From: Muribaculaceae bacterium
GTDB lineage: Bacteria; Bacteroidota; Bacteroidia; Bacteroidales; Muribaculaceae
Assembly (NCBI GenBank): GCA_017620885.1
Contig: JAGAUF010000073.1
Span: 1 to 44,862 of the forward strand
Length of the DNA: 44,862 bases
Reading direction: 5' to 3'
The position numbers and the translations under genes are program-made. This document shows, one piece after another, positions 1 to 7,815 of this stretch. The notes beneath the pieces were generated by a model. The model saw only the letters and a list, made by a program, of their open reading frames with translations. It did no database searches and was not told the DNA's origin. How positions within the stretch are numbered: position 1 is the first letter of the stretch; each line of letters opens with the position of its first letter.

Positions 1-69
1 AATTGTTAAATTTATTAGCATGTATATGCTTGTTTTGCAATCATATAACAATCGTGGATAGAAAAAGGC

Positions 70-93
70 AAGCCGACTGGTGACAGCCGGCTT
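70..93. terminator. Weak hairpin, possible terminator of the gene left of the window
   Basis: AAGCCG and CTG pair with CAG and CGGCTT around a GTGA loop, with one unpaired base on each side. The sequence after it is only moderately T-rich (gttgctttgt), so termination is uncertain. Confidence 0.35.
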
Positions 94-134
94 GTTGCTT
101 TGTGGGTAAGTCTATTCCTTAAGTTAGTGACATT

Positions 135-160
135 GTGCCTTCGGCACGTCAGGCGCGCCG
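135..160 (+). repeat. REP-like palindromic repeat, copy 1
   Basis: A GTGCC-ttc-GGCAC hairpin is followed by GTCAGGCGCGCC. The first 24 bases match the sequence at 39644-39667 with one mismatch and in the same orientation, although the two copies are 39 kb apart. Short palindromes of this kind are scattered through Bacteroidales genomes. The copy number outside this window is unknown to me. Confidence 0.6.
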
Positions 161-329
161 TTATCGTCGTTTTCCATATCAGACATGCCACAGGCAATGT
201 CCCTACACGGCAGGTAATTCGCCCTCCTACACGGCTGGTAGGTTTTTCGGCGTTGTCAAGGGGATAAAGAGTTATAGAATGTTAAATAGTGGTGTATTTA
301 AGTTAAATAATTGTAAAATGGAGGGGTAA

Positions 330-360
330 TTGTCGGCGTTCATTTTTATTGTTACATTTG
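330..360 (+). promoter_or_regulatory. Bacteroidetes-type promoter of the 685 gene
   Basis: A -33 TTG (330-332) and a -7 TACATTTG (353-360) are separated by 20 nt, which fits the known Bacteroidetes primary-sigma pattern. The predicted start near 367 leaves a leader of about 318 nt before the ATG at 685. Confidence 0.7.
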
Positions 361-366
361 CAGTAT

Positions 367-684
367 CAAATAATTTTGACACGTAAATGATAACATCCAT
401 CAATCATTCTCTCCGCAACAAATACAAAAGGGGAGAAAACGTCGCGAATCCCTGCCGTGGCGTTTAGTAAGGGCAGCCGGGACTGCCCAGAAGTGATTCC
501 ATCAGCGCGACCGCGCAATCCGCATCGGAATATATCCGGAATATTTCATACCGTTGCCGTTCCAGACGGAATATACATCCTGATTGCAACGCGGACATGC
601 AATCCTACAGTTGTCTGCAAGATTTCTGTTGTGGGGGGACACTTTCCAACTGCAAGGTTTTTCCCCACCTAAATCAAGAATTAT
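367..684 (+). other. Long structured 5' leader (candidate cis-regulatory RNA)
   Basis: The leader holds a perfect hairpin GGGCAG-ccggga-CTGCCC (471-488). Just before the start codon a second closing helix is possible, GTGGGG (631-636) with CCCCAC (663-668), and it encloses an imperfectly paired interior. The second structure ends 17 nt before the ATG at 685 and could occlude ribosome entry. I do not recognise a named riboswitch class. The family, ligand and function are unknown. Confidence 0.4.
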
Positions 685-1095
685 ATGAAACGTTTCATAC
701 TGTGGGCAATCATGCTCACAATATTTATTCCGATGTCGTTTGCAGAGGCGACTATTAGTTATGTCGGATGCTATCCTACCTCTGGTTCATCTGTTTCTTC
801 TTTCGACTTCACTCTTGAATTCAATTATGATGGAGTAATTGAAGAGAATGGAGAAGGAGAGTACGGAATCGGCTGGATAGGAGACTATTTTGAAGGTATG
901 CCGGATTGGACTATGGCTGTAGAATTATATGAAGGAGATAGGACTTCTGGAAAATTCTTAGATAGAATTTTAACAACATCAGCAGACGGCAAATCTGATA
1001 GTTTTAAGGTCGGTAATACCGTGACGCTTTCGTTTCCCGGGATTATTCCTGAAAATGGAAAAAATATACAGTGTACGTATCCAATCAGTTTTTAG
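685..1095 (+). CDS. Surface protein, N-terminal part (frameshifted from 1071-3221)
   Basis: This 136-aa frame begins with a clear type I signal peptide (positive start, hydrophobic residues 4-17, cleavage near AEA). It continues into an Ig-like domain of the kind found in the neighbouring surface proteins. It stops shortly after residues NGK, where the frame at 1071-3221 takes over without a gap. Reading seven instead of six A residues at 1059-1064 gives the continuous join PENGKKYTVYVSNQF, which restores a normal domain edge. It is therefore most likely the N-terminus of one protein of about 845 residues, not an independent gene. Expression starts from the promoter at 330-360 through the long leader. 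The cellular role is unknown; export to the surface is inferred from the signal peptide and the C-terminal tail of the downstream part. Confidence 0.75.
   Translation: MKRFILWAIMLTIFIPMSFAEATISYVGCYPTSGSSVSSFDFTLEFNYDGVIEENGEGEYGIGWIGDYFEGMPDWTMAVELYEGDRTSGKFLDRILTTSADGKSDSFKVGNTVTLSFPGIIPENGKNIQCTYPISF
1059..1065 (+). other. A6 homopolymer / slippery site at the frame change
   Basis: The bases gga-aaa-aat place the heptamer A-AAA-AAT in the zero frame. A -1 slip here continues exactly into the long downstream frame. It could be a real mutation, a phase-variable homopolymer, programmed -1 frameshifting or a sequencing error; sequence alone cannot decide. Confidence 0.6.
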
Positions 1096-3221
1096 TATAC
1101 AGACTAAATGAAATCAAAAGTTTAGCTAAAAACGTTGTTGATTTTTATGGTGACGGTTTTGGCGCAGATAATCTGGTATTAACATATTATGGGGAGTCTG
1201 GCAGTTCCAATACTTTGTCTTTGGAATCAACATCTCTGCGTTCACAGCAAGAATTGGATGTATTGTCAGCAATTACATACACTTTCAACAATCCAATATC
1301 AGTGAATCCAGAAGCAAAGGCTCAGTTAAAAGAGGGTGAAAGTGTGATAGCATCCTCGACAAAATGGAATCAACCAGATGAGAAATCTATTACATTCTCT
1401 TTCGATGATGTAGCATTGATGATTACACATTCTTATGTGTTGGCACTTCCTGAAGGCATCGTGTCTATGGCATCGGACAGTGAACAAAAGAATGCTGCAT
1501 TCGACATAACGCTCAACGGCAATATGAGCAAGCTAATAGGGTTGGGCACTATTACCCCGCCTACTGATGAGAAGCAAATTCTATCTTCTGTCAAAGCATC
1601 CTTCAATGTTCCCGATGGCTACAAATTCTATACCCCGGAAGGTCTTGCGAACAAATATGCTGCAAAACTCTATCAGTCGGAAGTTTCAGAGGACAATCAA
1701 GTAGCTTCAATCCAAGGTGTGATTTCTCAGGGCAACATTGTTGTCTGGGATTTACCATCGATATCTCTCATGCCGGATACAAAATATATCCTTTATGTGC
1801 CGGAAGGTCAGTTCTGGGTATATGATACCAATAATAAAAGAGCAAATGAGTATTCCAATGCAGAAGTTACTCTTACATATCTGACTCCATCTGTCGAAGA
1901 AGCTAATCTTCCTCAGATTGAGTTTGGTACTCCTGTCATCGGTACACACAACAAGGGCACTCAGTTTGAGGACGGAATGAAGCTCTCATCATTGTTTTAT
2001 CTGGATGTCGCTTCCAAAGGCGAATATAAGTCCTTCTTAGTGTCTCCAAAAGCAATTGAAGAAGATCGCAAACCTGGGTATTTATATGAAATCACTGATA
2101 GTGGCGATGTGCTTGTAAAAGAATTCAATGTCGGTGTGGTTTCAATTGACAATGTCTATGATTACTATTCAGCTGGCCGTTTCACTCTTAATGCAACTTT
2201 CTATGAAGGGAAAAAGTATCGGATTGTTATTCCGTCAGGAATATTCACTGCCGGAAGTGTAAATACTTTCAATTATGTAACCAATCCGGAACTTTCCTAT
2301 ACTGTTGTAGGTGCAACTCCCACTGAGATCAAGAGCAAAGACTGCTCAATAGAAGAAGGTTCCACGGTGTCCAGACTCTACAACGTTACATGGACATTCA
2401 ACGGAAATCTTAATATTAAAGAAGATGGATGCGCCAACCTGAAAATTACCTATGCAAATGGTACTTCAATGAATATAAGTCTTCCATTATTCCGGACTTC
2501 TTTCAATGATGCCCAGACAAGGGTTCAGGCTATATGCACCCTGATGTCTTCCAGTGATGGCAATCCGATTGAATTCATGGATGGCTGGAAAGGAGAGATT
2601 ACTCTACCTGAAGGTGTACTTTACGCGGCCGCCGATGAATCCATCATCAACAAGGATATCGTTGTGAACTTCCTCGGTGCCACACCCAAACCGGAGGTTG
2701 TTGAGCCTGAATATGTAAGTCTCGACGTATCCTTCAACGGCGCTCACACTACTTCCACCAGAGTGGTCAAAGGTGAGAAAGTAACATTGCGGATTGTTCC
2801 TGAAAGCTGGAAGATTGAAAAGCTCGTACGTTACTCAGGCGCCGATGACACGACAGGCGATGACATGACGGAGTTTGCCGAAAATGGTATCTATACTTCT
2901 TCCGGTCTTAACAAGGATACCCGTCTGGAGGCAACGCTTGCTTATGCAAGTCCCCTCGTCTTCAGCGATATCACAACGGGTGTCGCAGAGCTTCCCGATT
3001 CTGACATTCAGATTTTCAGCGAAGGCGACAACATCGTAGTCAAAGGACTGTCAGGCGGCGAATTCATTACGGTCTACACTATGGCCGGTATTGCAGTCGG
3101 TTCGCATGAGACAGCTCCCGACAAGGACACTGTTAACATTTCGGCCGCAACGGGCCAGACATACATTGTCCGCGTTCAGAAAGCCGACGGCTATGACTAC
3201 GCAGCCAAGATAATGCACTGA
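1071..3221 (+). CDS. Surface protein with Ig-like repeats, C-terminal part of the 685 gene
   Basis: This is a frame of about 716 codons with no signal peptide of its own. That supports it being the continuation of the exported 685-1095 fragment. It has several repeats of about 110-130 residues, each opening with an ITYTFN-like beta strand and closing with an ALPEGI, YVPEGQF or VIPSGIF strand; the same closing pattern recurs in the 3353 and 27040 proteins. The last 75 residues (from about TTGVAEL) form a small beta-sandwich tail with VYTMAGIAVG and YIVRVQKADG. This resembles the sorting domains of type IX secretion cargo or a related Bacteroidales C-terminal domain. No type IX machinery is encoded in the window. 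The ligand is unknown. A strong terminator follows at 3264-3303. Confidence 0.75.
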   Translation: MYVSNQFLVYRLNEIKSLAKNVVDFYGDGFGADNLVLTYYGESGSSNTLSLESTSLRSQQELDVLSAITYTFNNPISVNPEAKAQLKEGESVIASSTKWNQPDEKSITFSFDDVALMITHSYVLALPEGIVSMASDSEQKNAAFDITLNGNMSKLIGLGTITPPTDEKQILSSVKASFNVPDGYKFYTPEGLANKYAAKLYQSEVSEDNQVASIQGVISQGNIVVWDLPSISLMPDTKYILYVPEGQFWVYDTNNKRANEYSNAEVTLTYLTPSVEEANLPQIEFGTPVIGTHNKGTQFEDGMKLSSLFYLDVASKGEYKSFLVSPKAIEEDRKPGYLYEITDSGDVLVKEFNVGVVSIDNVYDYYSAGRFTLNATFYEGKKYRIVIPSGIFTAGSVNTFNYVTNPELSYTVVGATPTEIKSKDCSIEEGSTVSRLYNVTWTFNGNLNIKEDGCANLKITYANGTSMNISLPLFRTSFNDAQTRVQAICTLMSSSDGNPIEFMDGWKGEITLPEGVLYAAADESIINKDIVVNFLGATPKPEVVEPEYVSLDVSFNGAHTTSTRVVKGEKVTLRIVPESWKIEKLVRYSGADDTTGDDMTEFAENGIYTSSGLNKDTRLEATLAYASPLVFSDITTGVAELPDSDIQIFSEGDNIVVKGLSGGEFITVYTMAGIAVGSHETAPDKDTVNISAATGQTYIVRVQKADGYDYAAKIMH

Positions 3222-3263
3222 TTGAAGATAAATCCCCTGCTTCGGCAGAATCCAACCTGATAC

Positions 3264-3303
3264 AAAGGACGGCGACACAAGATGCCGCCGTCCTTTGGTT
3301 TTT
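3264..3303 (+). terminator. Rho-independent terminator
   Basis: AAAGGACGGCG (3264-3274) pairs perfectly with CGCCGTCCTTT (3286-3296) around an 11-nt loop, followed by the T-rich ttggttttt. It ends the 685-3221 unit and separates it from the next gene. Confidence 0.85.
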
Positions 3304-3352
3304 CCAAATCACACTGTTTAAATAGCTTACACATTTAATAGACGATACATCG

Positions 3353-4678
3353 ATGAAATTTACATTACGAAAAGCGGTGTTGGCAGTCGCCGCCGCTGTA
3401 TGTTCGTTTTCCGCGTTTGCCGTGGTCAACGACATTACTCTCAAAAACGTAACACCCAAGGCCGGAGAACTTGATATAGAACTCCGTTCCCTTGAACAGA
3501 TTACGCTCACTTTCAGTCAGGATGTGAATGTACGCCCCAACACCCTTGCGTATCTTACCACGCCGGACGGGCAGGAACTCACGTCAGTGATGGAGCGCAA
3601 CCAATACCTGAAGAACACAGTTCTTCTTAGTTTCCCCGAAATCACGTATTATGCCGGTTCATACACGCTGACCATCAAGAAATGGTCCGTCGGCGATGAT
3701 ACATGGCTGGAGGACTATCAGCTCGGTCATTCCAATTCGGAGATACAGGTCGAATGGACTGTTACAAACGGTCTGAGCAAAGATGTAAGTTATGACTTAC
3801 AACCGGTATCCGTTCTTCCTGCCAACAATTCATCTTTCTCGTATCCGTCCCAGCCTCTTACTGCGATTCAGATTACAATGCCAGCGGGCACAATCATGAG
3901 TGCCGATGCCGAGGCTTCCCTCTCCTGTGTGGAAGCACGCTACAATCAGCCTCTTACCTTCGAGGCAGAAGAGAAAGGGAACAATATAGTGTATACCGCA
4001 AATGTATCTCCTTCACCGTTTGTCAGAGGCGATTACACCCTGACGTTCCCGGCAGGGATGTTCGGCGATTCAGAGTTTTTTGAGGAAGGAAAGGGTCATG
4101 CCAATCCGAACATATTCCTTATATACACCGTAGACCTGTCTGATCCGGATGCGACAGGCGATGAGGAGAATGTAAACTGGGATATTACACCCTCACGGGT
4201 TAAGATAGAGGGAAACAACCGCAATTATACCCTTACATGGAGCTGGCCGTCAGGTATCACGACCGACAACGAGACGTTATCAAATTGGCGTATACTTGAT
4301 AACCACGGATACCGCGTGCAAGACGTAACTTTCTCTTTCATCAATGAGGCGCAGCCCACGGAGGGAGTTAAGTTTACCGCAGACCTCACCCCGTCGGACA
4401 ATTATATTCTGCTTATCCCGGAAGGTTGCTTCTATGACGGGACGTATGCAGACAGCAATCACACGTTAGGTTCTGCAAATGCACAGCTCCGTTATGACTT
4501 CATCCCTCAGGACATATCTTCAGGTATAACAGCCCCCGAATCCGTGGATAAATCTGTCAATCGTTCCGTCTACACGTCGCAGGGCATCCGCATCTTCGAC
4601 AACGCCACGGAAGAGCAAATCCGAAATCTTCCGGCCGGCCTCTACATCATAGCCGGCAAGAAGATACTGGTAAGATAA
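3353..4678 (+). CDS. Exported Ig-like repeat protein with C-terminal tail
   Basis: This 441-aa protein has a type I signal peptide (residues 1-23, AFA before the mature VVNDIT). Three Ig-like repeats follow, marked by ITLTFSQ, YTLTIKKW, YTLTFPAGMF and LLIPEGCF strands. It is related in design to the protein encoded just upstream but is separated from it by a terminator, so it probably has its own promoter. The last 45 residues hold VYTSQGIRIF and LPAGLYIIAGKKILVR, the tail pattern shared with the 1491-aa protein at 27040. The tail is likely a surface-sorting or anchoring signal; this is inferred from the tail being the common feature of otherwise unlike exported proteins. The binding target is unknown. 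It converges with nadK, leaving only 12 bases between the stop codons. Confidence 0.75.
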   Translation: MKFTLRKAVLAVAAAVCSFSAFAVVNDITLKNVTPKAGELDIELRSLEQITLTFSQDVNVRPNTLAYLTTPDGQELTSVMERNQYLKNTVLLSFPEITYYAGSYTLTIKKWSVGDDTWLEDYQLGHSNSEIQVEWTVTNGLSKDVSYDLQPVSVLPANNSSFSYPSQPLTAIQITMPAGTIMSADAEASLSCVEARYNQPLTFEAEEKGNNIVYTANVSPSPFVRGDYTLTFPAGMFGDSEFFEEGKGHANPNIFLIYTVDLSDPDATGDEENVNWDITPSRVKIEGNNRNYTLTWSWPSGITTDNETLSNWRILDNHGYRVQDVTFSFINEAQPTEGVKFTADLTPSDNYILLIPEGCFYDGTYADSNHTLGSANAQLRYDFIPQDISSGITAPESVDKSVNRSVYTSQGIRIFDNATEEQIRNLPAGLYIIAGKKILVR

Positions 4679-4690
4679 TAGTTTGCGAAA

Positions 4691-5587
4691 TCAGCGGGCG
4701 CCCCAATGAAGCTTGTTCTGGAGCGTGGCTGCGAAATTGTCGGTGGAACGGCGGAGGGTGATGACGCGGAATGGCGCGCGACGGATGCGAAGATGCGTGC
4801 CGCGGCGTGCGACGAACGACCGGCCGTCGGCGCTGACGCGATACTGTTCGGCGCGTGATTCCATCGTGCAGTCGATTACGGAGTCGCCACTCAGTACGAT
4901 GGGGCGCAGTGTGAGCGAGTGGGGCGCTATGGGTGTGAGAGCCACGCAGTCCATAGAGGGCTGGAGTATGGGGCCGCCGAGCGACAGATTGTAGGCCGTC
5001 GAGCCGACAGGCGTGCTGATAATCAGCCCGTCGGCCAGATAGTCGGCGAGATGAACGTCGTCTACGCGTGTGCCTACACATATCATAGACGACGTTTCTT
5101 CTTTCGTGATGGCGATTTCATTGAGTGCGTATGGGTAGAAATCCTCCGGAATGTCGTCGCCTTCGAGCTGAAGAAGGGTGCGCGCTTCAAGACACAGCCT
5201 CCCATTGAGCAATTCTTCTACAAATTGTGCTGTTTCGTCGATGCTGCAGCTGGAGAGGAATCCGAGATGGCCGGTATTGATTCCCATAATGGGGATTTCG
5301 CGGTCGCCTATCCACTGAGCTGTCCGGATGAAGGTCCCGTCTCCACCGAGGCTTATGGCGCACTGAGCATCGTCGGGCACCGAGGATGAAATCTCTGTTC
5401 CTGCAGGGAGCTCTCCGGCACATTCGCGAAGATAGTCGGCGAATCGGTCACGCAGCACTACGTGAATATCGGCCTCTTTTAGCTGTTCGATAAATGTAAA
5501 GACACGCGGCAGGTATCGGTTCTGGTATCTGCTGCCGTTTATGCACACGGTTTTGACGCCGGCAAGGGTCTCCTTATTTTTACTCAT
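4691..5587 (-). CDS. nadK: NAD kinase
   Basis: A cytosolic enzyme that phosphorylates NAD to NADP with ATP or polyphosphate. The 298-aa protein has the family-defining GGDGT loop (residues 81-85), the INTGHLGFL segment (about 103-111), the ALNEIAI segment and the glycine-rich STPVGSTAY substrate loop. Its length is normal for the family. It lies 5 bases downstream of the CBS-type gene on the same strand and is surely co-transcribed with it. The pair faces away from pdxJ, a gene order I recognise from Bacteroides genomes. Function is confident. Confidence 0.95.
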   Translation of the reverse strand: MSKNKETLAGVKTVCINGSRYQNRYLPRVFTFIEQLKEADIHVVLRDRFADYLRECAGELPAGTEISSSVPDDAQCAISLGGDGTFIRTAQWIGDREIPIMGINTGHLGFLSSCSIDETAQFVEELLNGRLCLEARTLLQLEGDDIPEDFYPYALNEIAITKEETSSMICVGTRVDDVHLADYLADGLIISTPVGSTAYNLSLGGPILQPSMDCVALTPIAPHSLTLRPIVLSGDSVIDCTMESRAEQYRVSADGRSFVARRGTHLRIRRAPFRVITLRRSTDNFAATLQNKLHWGAR

Positions 5588-5592
5588 ATCAA

Positions 5593-6096
5593 TTACACGT
5601 TCAGATAGACCTGAAGAGCGTTCAGACGTTCTTCAGCTACGGCTTCATTGGCCATCGCGCGGCCACCGGTGTCCACTACGTCGTATCCGTAACGTTCAAG
5701 GCTGCGAATAGCCGCCGACGGGTCAGTGAGGCGTATGCGCAGTGTGACGCTTATCTTTCCATCGGCTGTCGGCGACGACATCATGTCCACAAGATGGGCG
5801 TCGGCATCCTCGACGGCGCGGGCTATCACCGAGGCTGAGAAATCTTCCGGGCGGCACTCCATCACTATTATGCTGCTATCGTCGCGCGCCGGGAGCAGGC
5901 GGCCAAGTCCTTCGAGCAGAGATTGTTCGTCGACTATGCCGAGAGTCTCTTTCCCCTCCCTTACCGTAAGGCGTCTTTCCGGCGCGTCAAGCAAGAGAGG
6001 AAGCACCTCAAGCAAGTGAGTCTCCGACGAAACGCACCGCCGGGGCAATTCTTTGCCTGTCGGAATATTATACGATATTGCATCTCTTGCTTTCAT
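5593..6096 (-). CDS. Shortened CBS/ACT-like partner of nadK
   Basis: This 167-aa protein is the first gene of the nadK operon. Its C-terminal half (about residues 75-167) has the IIVMECRPEDFS...VTLRIRLTD pattern of an ACT-like module and ends in VYLNV, like the longer CBS proteins that precede nadK in Bacteroides. Those relatives, as I recall them, are about 220 residues with two CBS motifs. Here the N-terminal region is about 50 residues shorter and holds at most one degenerate CBS motif (LTVREGKETLGIVDEQ). The role is unknown; CBS and ACT modules usually sense adenine nucleotides or amino acids, so a regulatory link to NAD phosphorylation is a reasonable inference. The start at 6096 agrees with the promoter at 6236-6267. 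Confidence 0.75.
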   Translation of the reverse strand: MKARDAISYNIPTGKELPRRCVSSETHLLEVLPLLLDAPERRLTVREGKETLGIVDEQSLLEGLGRLLPARDDSSIIVMECRPEDFSASVIARAVEDADAHLVDMMSSPTADGKISVTLRIRLTDPSAAIRSLERYGYDVVDTGGRAMANEAVAEERLNALQVYLNV

Positions 6097-6128
6097 TATT
6101 TTTCCCCTTTCTTTTTTACTCTGTTTAG

Positions 6129-6159
6129 TTGTGCGAATTATCTTTTTTTCTTACTTTTG
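6129..6159 (+). promoter_or_regulatory. Promoter of the pdxJ operon
   Basis: A -33 TTG (6129-6131) and a -7 TACTTTTG (6152-6159) are separated by 20 nt. The start near 6166 gives a leader of about 150 nt to the pdxJ ATG at 6315. Confidence 0.7.
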
Positions 6160-6240
6160 CACTCTAAAGAGAGCAAGTACGAAGCCCTGTTTTATAGTAT
6201 AACATACGGTGGCGCGCTTCGTTCTCTTTAAAATGCAAAA
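6154..6240. repeat. Inverted repeat joining two face-to-face promoters
   Basis: The segment from TTTTGCACTCTAAAGAGA to ACGAAGC on the left is mirrored by the complement of GCTTCGTTCTCTTTAAAATGCAAAA (6216-6240) on the right. The left arm has a 6-nt insertion. Each arm begins inside a -7 element, so the two transcripts start with nearly the same sequence and each can fold into the same long hairpin. Confidence 0.65.
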
Positions 6241-6267
6241 TTAGTAATTTCCAAGCAGTATAGCAAA
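6236..6267 (-). promoter_or_regulatory. Promoter of the CBS-nadK operon
   Basis: On the minus strand TTTG (6267-6264) and TAATTTTG (6243-6236) are separated by 20 nt, an exact match to the Bacteroidetes consensus. The predicted start near 6229 lies inside the pdxJ leader, so the two divergent transcripts overlap by roughly 60 nt at their 5' ends. Confidence 0.75.
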
Positions 6268-6314
6268 AAATGTGCCTGATTTAGTTAAGGATCACATTTG
6301 AAATTTATAAAACG

Positions 6315-7043
6315 ATGACTCGACTAAGTGTAAATATCAATAAAGTGGCCACGCTGCGAAATGCACGCGGAGAGAATGTGCCTGATGTTGTGGAATTTGC
6401 AAGAGACTGTGAGCGCTTCGGTGCGCAGGGTATCACGGTGCATCCCCGTCCCGATGAACGCCATATCACACGCCGTGACGCACTCGACCTCAAAGACGCT
6501 GTCAGCGTTGAGTACAATATAGAGGGCTATCCGGCTCCAGATTTCATCAAATTGGTTACGGGAATCCGTCCCGCACAGGTGACTCTCGTGCCCGACGCCC
6601 CTTCTCAACTGACGTCGTCGTCGGGATGGGATGTGATTGGAAACGTGGATTTCCTTCGCGAGATAGTGAAGACCTTTAAGGACGCCGGCATCCGTGTGTC
6701 GATTTTTGTGGCTCCCGACGTGGCTCAGATAGCGAAGGCTGCCGAGATTGGCGCTGATCGCATCGAGCTTTACACGAAACCTTACGCCGACAATTATGCT
6801 GACGACCGTGAAAATGCAATCGCCCCGTTTGTCACCGCTTCGGTAGCCGCCCATGAAGCCGGGCTGGGTGTGAATGCCGGCCACGACCTCAATCTGAAAA
6901 ATCTCGCTTATTTCCACGATACTATACCGTATCTTGACGAAGTGAGCATCGGCCACGCCTTGATTTCCGACGCTCTTTATATGGGCATCCACGATACTGT
7001 CCGGGCTTACCTCCGGGCTCTCGGCAATAATACTGATTTATAA
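6315..7043 (+). CDS. pdxJ: Pyridoxine 5'-phosphate synthase
   Basis: Condenses 1-deoxyxylulose 5-phosphate with the aminoacetone phosphate derived from 4-hydroxythreonine to form pyridoxine 5'-phosphate, the last ring-forming step of DXP-dependent vitamin B6 synthesis. The 242-aa TIM barrel shows the N-terminal [16 protein letters not shown], the HPRPDERHI phosphate-site segment, VEYNIEGYP, and the C-terminal GVNAGHDLN and [13 protein letters not shown] segments. Length is normal for PdxJ. It is the first gene of the run to 12089 and is followed after 61 bases by exbB, a neighbourhood familiar in Bacteroidales. Confidence 0.95.
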   Translation: MTRLSVNINKVATLRNARGENVPDVVEFARDCERFGAQGITVHPRPDERHITRRDALDLKDAVSVEYNIEGYPAPDFIKLVTGIRPAQVTLVPDAPSQLTSSSGWDVIGNVDFLREIVKTFKDAGIRVSIFVAPDVAQIAKAAEIGADRIELYTKPYADNYADDRENAIAPFVTASVAAHEAGLGVNAGHDLNLKNLAYFHDTIPYLDEVSIGHALISDALYMGIHDTVRAYLRALGNNTDL

Positions 7044-7104
7044 AAATTGACTGATCTGCTCTTTCTCTCTCCGAATACGCACAATATAAGAAAATAATAA
7101 AGAA

Positions 7105-7749
7105 ATGATGACACTTGCACAGACTCCTCAGACGCTTTCCCTATGGTCGCTCACTATCGATGGCGGCTACATTATGATTCCCCTTGCTCTGCTCCTGATA
7201 GTAAGCATCTATATTTTTGTGGAGCGGTGCATCGTGATAGGACGCGCGACGCGTGAAGACTCTACATTTATGAAGCGCATACGCGACCTTATCCATGAGG
7301 GTGACTTCGAGAGCGCCGAGAATCTTTGCAAGCGCACCGATACGCCGTATTCGCGCCTTATTCTGAAAGGAATCACGCGGGTAGGGCGCCCGATGAACGA
7401 CGTGCTTGTCGCTATCGAGAATACAGGCAATCTGGAGGTCGCCAGACTCGGACGTGGATTTACGTGGCTTTCCACAACGGCCGCCGGTGCCCCGATGCTC
7501 GGATTCCTCGGCACTGTCGTCGGTATGATACAGGCGTTTTTCTCGCTCGCAAAGGCCGGTACAGGCGCCAATATCACGCTGCTTTCAGGAGGTATATATC
7601 AGGCGCTCGTGACTACCGTGGCCGGTCTGATAGTAGGTATTCTCGCCTTGTTCGCTTACAATTACCTCGTTTCACGTGTCAATCGGGTGATGAACTCGAT
7701 GGAGGCGAAGACGATGGAATTTATGGATCTCCTCAACGAACCGGCTTAA
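7105..7749 (+). CDS. exbB: ExbB/TolQ-type proton channel subunit
   Basis: An inner-membrane subunit that, with ExbD, uses the proton gradient to drive a TonB- or TolA-like protein. The 214-aa sequence has a first membrane helix near residues 23-45, a cytoplasmic loop, and two further helices (about 128-150 and 168-192). It carries the conserved APMLGFLGTVVGMIQAF segment of the MotA/TolQ/ExbB family. The start is one of two adjacent ATG codons at 7105 and 7108. It is followed by exbD after 66 bases. The sequence cannot distinguish an ExbB from a TolQ role; the 247-aa TonB-like protein next to exbD favours energy transduction to outer-membrane receptors. Confidence 0.9.
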   Translation: MMTLAQTPQTLSLWSLTIDGGYIMIPLALLLIVSIYIFVERCIVIGRATREDSTFMKRIRDLIHEGDFESAENLCKRTDTPYSRLILKGITRVGRPMNDVLVAIENTGNLEVARLGRGFTWLSTTAAGAPMLGFLGTVVGMIQAFFSLAKAGTGANITLLSGGIYQALVTTVAGLIVGILALFAYNYLVSRVNRVMNSMEAKTMEFMDLLNEPA

Positions 7750-7815
7750 CACGCTCATCCGGGAAACGGATTCGCGCCTTTACGGTGCTTCCGCTTCCAT
7801 AAGCCCTGATGAATT

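Larger units (their letters stand above)
1..684. other. Gene-free region: REP-like sequence, promoter and long leader
   Basis: I see no convincing gene here. In order it holds a weak hairpin (70-93), a REP-like sequence (135-160), a good Bacteroidetes promoter (330-360) and a transcribed leader of about 318 nt that ends at the ATG at 685. A 71-codon open frame at 457-672 lies wholly inside the leader. It has no signal peptide or recognisable domain and it spans the leader hairpins, so I treat it as non-coding. Confidence 0.7.

Noticed and set aside
457-672. A 71-codon open frame before the first surface gene
   Set aside because: It lies within the transcribed leader, has no domain or signal peptide, and its sequence is explained by hairpin-forming RNA. 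Codon-pattern conservation would be needed to accept it.
6324-6992. A long minus-strand frame opposite pdxJ
   Set aside because: A shadow of a high-confidence gene, with no recognisable domain. Similar long shadows lie opposite btuB, the propeller genes and the 1491-aa protein.
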